From Streptomyces toyocaensis (lineage in GTDB: Bacteria > Actinomycetota > Actinomycetes > Streptomycetales > Streptomycetaceae), in the NCBI RefSeq assembly GCF_000725125.1, contig NZ_JFCB01000006.1, positions 1 to 64,000 of the forward strand: a stretch of DNA of 64,000 bases. Reading direction: 5' to 3'. Both the position numbers and the translations under genes were made by a program. Each line of letters starts with the position of its first letter. Within the stretch, counting starts at the first letter, position 1. Shown piece after piece: positions 63,843 through 64,000 of the stretch. The notes below the pieces were generated by a model. The model was not told the origin of the DNA. It saw only the letters and a list, made by a program, of their open reading frames with translations, and did not search any database.

Positions 63843-64000
63843 CTACTGGGTGCGGTTCTCACCGCGGTAGTACTCGAAGACCCAGCCCCAGATGCCGATC
63901 AGGAGCAGCGGCGCCGAGAAGTACATCAGCCACCAGCCGACCGCGACGCCCAGGAAGGCCAGGGCACCACCCACGGCGAGGGACAGCGGCTGCCAGCTGT
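63843..64000 (-). CDS. ctaF: cytochrome c oxidase subunit IV CtaF (3' end)
   Basis: The minus strand from 63998 encodes 51 residues ending in TAG: SWQPLSLAVGGALAFLGVAV, then GWWLMYFSAPLLLIGIWGWVFEYY and RGENRTQ. Two adjacent helices and the FEYYRGE ending identify actinobacterial CtaF, subunit IV of aa3 oxidase. The gene is cut by the window edge; ctaC and ctaD are expected beyond it. Confidence 0.92.
   Translation of the reverse strand, partial: SWQPLSLAVGGALAFLGVAVGWWLMYFSAPLLLIGIWGWVFEYYRGENRTQ

Overview
The window is a stretch of Streptomyces chromosome. It has very high GC with strong third-position GC bias, frequent GTG and TTG starts, 1-8 bp stop/start overlaps, and families typical of that genus (DUF3040, SAV_6107-type HEPN, XRE/DUF397 pair, MacRS, DUF5304, actinobacterial Rieske and CtaF). 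Gene order matches what I remember of the S. coelicolor core around ftsL-rsmH (about SCO2091) to glkA (SCO2126), trpD (SCO2147) and qcr/cta (SCO2148-2154). This is from memory, not a search. It looks like vertically inherited core with no insertion sequences, prophage, CRISPR, tRNA or rRNA.

Layout. 1-2.6 kb: start of the division/wall cluster (ftsL, rsmH) and a beta-carbonic anhydrase. 2.8-7.9 kb: MoxR / DUF58 / transglutaminase operon closed by a perfect 18-bp terminator. 7.9-16.6 kb: DUF3040, methyltransferase and HEPN genes; a degenerate-ABC / YhgE / TetR operon with its own operator; a CrtI-like oxidoreductase; a Tyr-rich membrane protein. 16.7-22.9 kb: metF, thiE, Rv2175c-type regulator, FAD oxidoreductase, then a TPP riboswitch driving thiO-thiS-thiG. 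23-32.2 kb: PASTA kinase, endonuclease IV, SorC/YedY-like Mo enzyme, bfr and bfd with an iron box, and a tryptophan-supply block (aroH; trpL attenuator; fused anthranilate synthase).

32.2-47.6 kb: 2-hydroxyacid dehydrogenase, macR-macS, PlsC, lipase, DNase I-like phosphatase, XRE/DUF397 pair, glkA, DUF5304, ArsA-like ATPase, SRPBCC, phosphoesterase, acyl-CoA synthetase, GT4 and GT87. 47.6-48.0 kb: a 24/25-bp minisatellite. 48-56.3 kb: metallopeptidase lipoprotein, two NlpC/P60 hydrolases, NYN protein, zinc ribbon, rhomboid, Lrp-type sensor, and a class V aminotransferase under a SAM-IV riboswitch. 56.3-64 kb: trpD, then ctaE-qcrC-qcrA-qcrB behind a 22-bp terminator, a degenerate receiver protein, an L,D-transpeptidase and the 3' end of ctaF.

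Themes are cell-wall growth (ftsL, rsmH, MoxR/DUF58/TGase, PASTA kinase, NlpC/P60, Ldt), RNA-level control of cofactor and amino-acid genes (TPP, SAM-IV, trp attenuator), iron storage and respiration. No wholly unknown multigene system is evident. The most unusual signals are two P-loop proteins with Arg in place of the Walker A Lys, the SAM-IV element sharing bases with a second hairpin, the convergent minisatellite, and the FtsL repeat array.
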